A stretch of DNA of 64,000 bases from Apostichopus japonicus (Eukaryota > Echinodermata > Holothuroidea > Aspidochirotida > Stichopodidae), in assembly GCF_037975245.1 (NCBI RefSeq), contig NC_092576.1:23869611-23933610 (forward strand), written 5' to 3'. Made by a program: the position numbers and the translations under genes. This document shows positions 63,383-64,000 of the stretch, one piece after another; the first letter of the stretch is position 1; every line of letters begins with the position of its first letter. Under the pieces are notes generated by a model. It searched no databases. It had not been told where the DNA came from and saw only the letters and a list, made by a program, of their open reading frames with translations.

Positions 63383-64000
63383 GTTAACACGTTAACGTTT
63401 CAGAAACTTGAGGGAAATTGGGCAGTCGAGTATTTAGTTAAATTTATTAATTTTTAAACGTTTATTGTAAATCTCGTATTAGCCCCCCCCCCTCCATAAA
63501 AAAAAATAAACCCATTGACTCAAAACGAAATCAACATATATGCATACAGGTGTTTGGCATTCCGTATTGTATCTATTAGAAATTAATGTTTACACTGAGC
63601 GATAATAACCAAAAATGCATTGTCAAACTGCACACTCACGGATGTGATATTAAATGCAGTACATGGAAAGCACATAACACGAGTGGCGTAGAGAAACGGG
63701 TAGCCATTTTCCATCGAGAATTGGAACCTACATTGGCTTTAGAACAACGGAAAGAATTTGTCTTGATACTGGCTTTACATCACAAAGGTAACACGTTAAC
63801 GTTTGTAACGGATGTACTGATTGATTCAGTTATCTTTGCTCGAGAAGCTAGAGGAGAATAAGGGAATCGAGTATTAGGTAATACGTTAAATATTGTAGTT
63901 TTTCAAACGTTATTGTTAATATTAAAATAACTTAGTATAAACACCTGGAGATTAAAGAATGCTCTGAGTGATAACATATATTACACATTGCATACCCTAT
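63383..64000. other. Gene-free right edge with a direct repeat
   Basis: TAACACGTTAACGTTT occurs at about 63,385 and 63,788. In both places it is followed by a loosely similar stretch of about 110 bp containing TCGAGTATTAG and AAACGTT. No gene recognised. Confidence 0.5.

Overview
The window is AT-rich metazoan nuclear DNA: split genes with GT-AG introns, tRNA-derived SINEs, non-LTR and LTR retroelement debris, and many small DNA transposons. The two genes and the repeat set suggest a marine deuterostome invertebrate. An echinoderm, possibly a sea cucumber, is my best guess, but this is inferred from protein flavour and repeat types, not proven.

Only two protein-coding genes can be supported. 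They lie head to head. PLK1 (polo-like kinase 1) is on the minus strand at 25,791-40,972, with 13 coding exons that join in frame to a 618-residue protein containing a complete kinase domain and both polo boxes. PINX1 (G-patch telomerase inhibitor and nucleolar protein) is on the plus strand at 49,705-58,933, with 5 coding exons joining to 341 residues. The start codons are about 8.7 kb apart, and most of the gap is transposon sequence. Just upstream of PLK1 (about 41,400-41,465) are two CCAAT boxes 32 bp apart and a CHR-like element, the layout known from G2/M cell-cycle promoters.

Layout. 1-25,790 has no recognisable host gene. It holds broken retroelements (LINE 3' end at 1-374, Ty3/gypsy gag at about 6,960-7,600, a GIY-YIG-bearing Penelope-like remnant at 8,150-8,525, a jockey-like LINE at 8,975-10,530, a LINE zinc-finger tail at 13,310-13,990), SINEs, two copies of one MITE family, and a 2.2-kb foldback transposon whose long inverted ends are an 18-bp minisatellite (19,127-21,310). 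25,791-40,972 is PLK1, whose introns contain tandem repeats that duplicate two of its own 5' splice sites. 41,500-47,700 is a transposon pile, including a three-level nest of hAT-type elements with recognisable 8-bp target duplications, a solo LTR and a CR1/L2-like LINE tail. 49,705-59,740 is PINX1; its first intron carries a 2.4-kb element with 18-bp inverted ends, a 4-bp target duplication and eight copies of a 14-bp motif. 60,496-63,382 is another cluster of long-inverted-repeat elements.

The two genes act in different processes (mitotic kinase; telomere and nucleolus), and no functional link is implied beyond being neighbours. The more unusual content is the non-coding structure: the foldback element, the eight-motif element, the splice-site minisatellites, a roughly 600-bp inverted repeat shared by the first introns of the two genes, and a 40-bp block repeated across several transposons.
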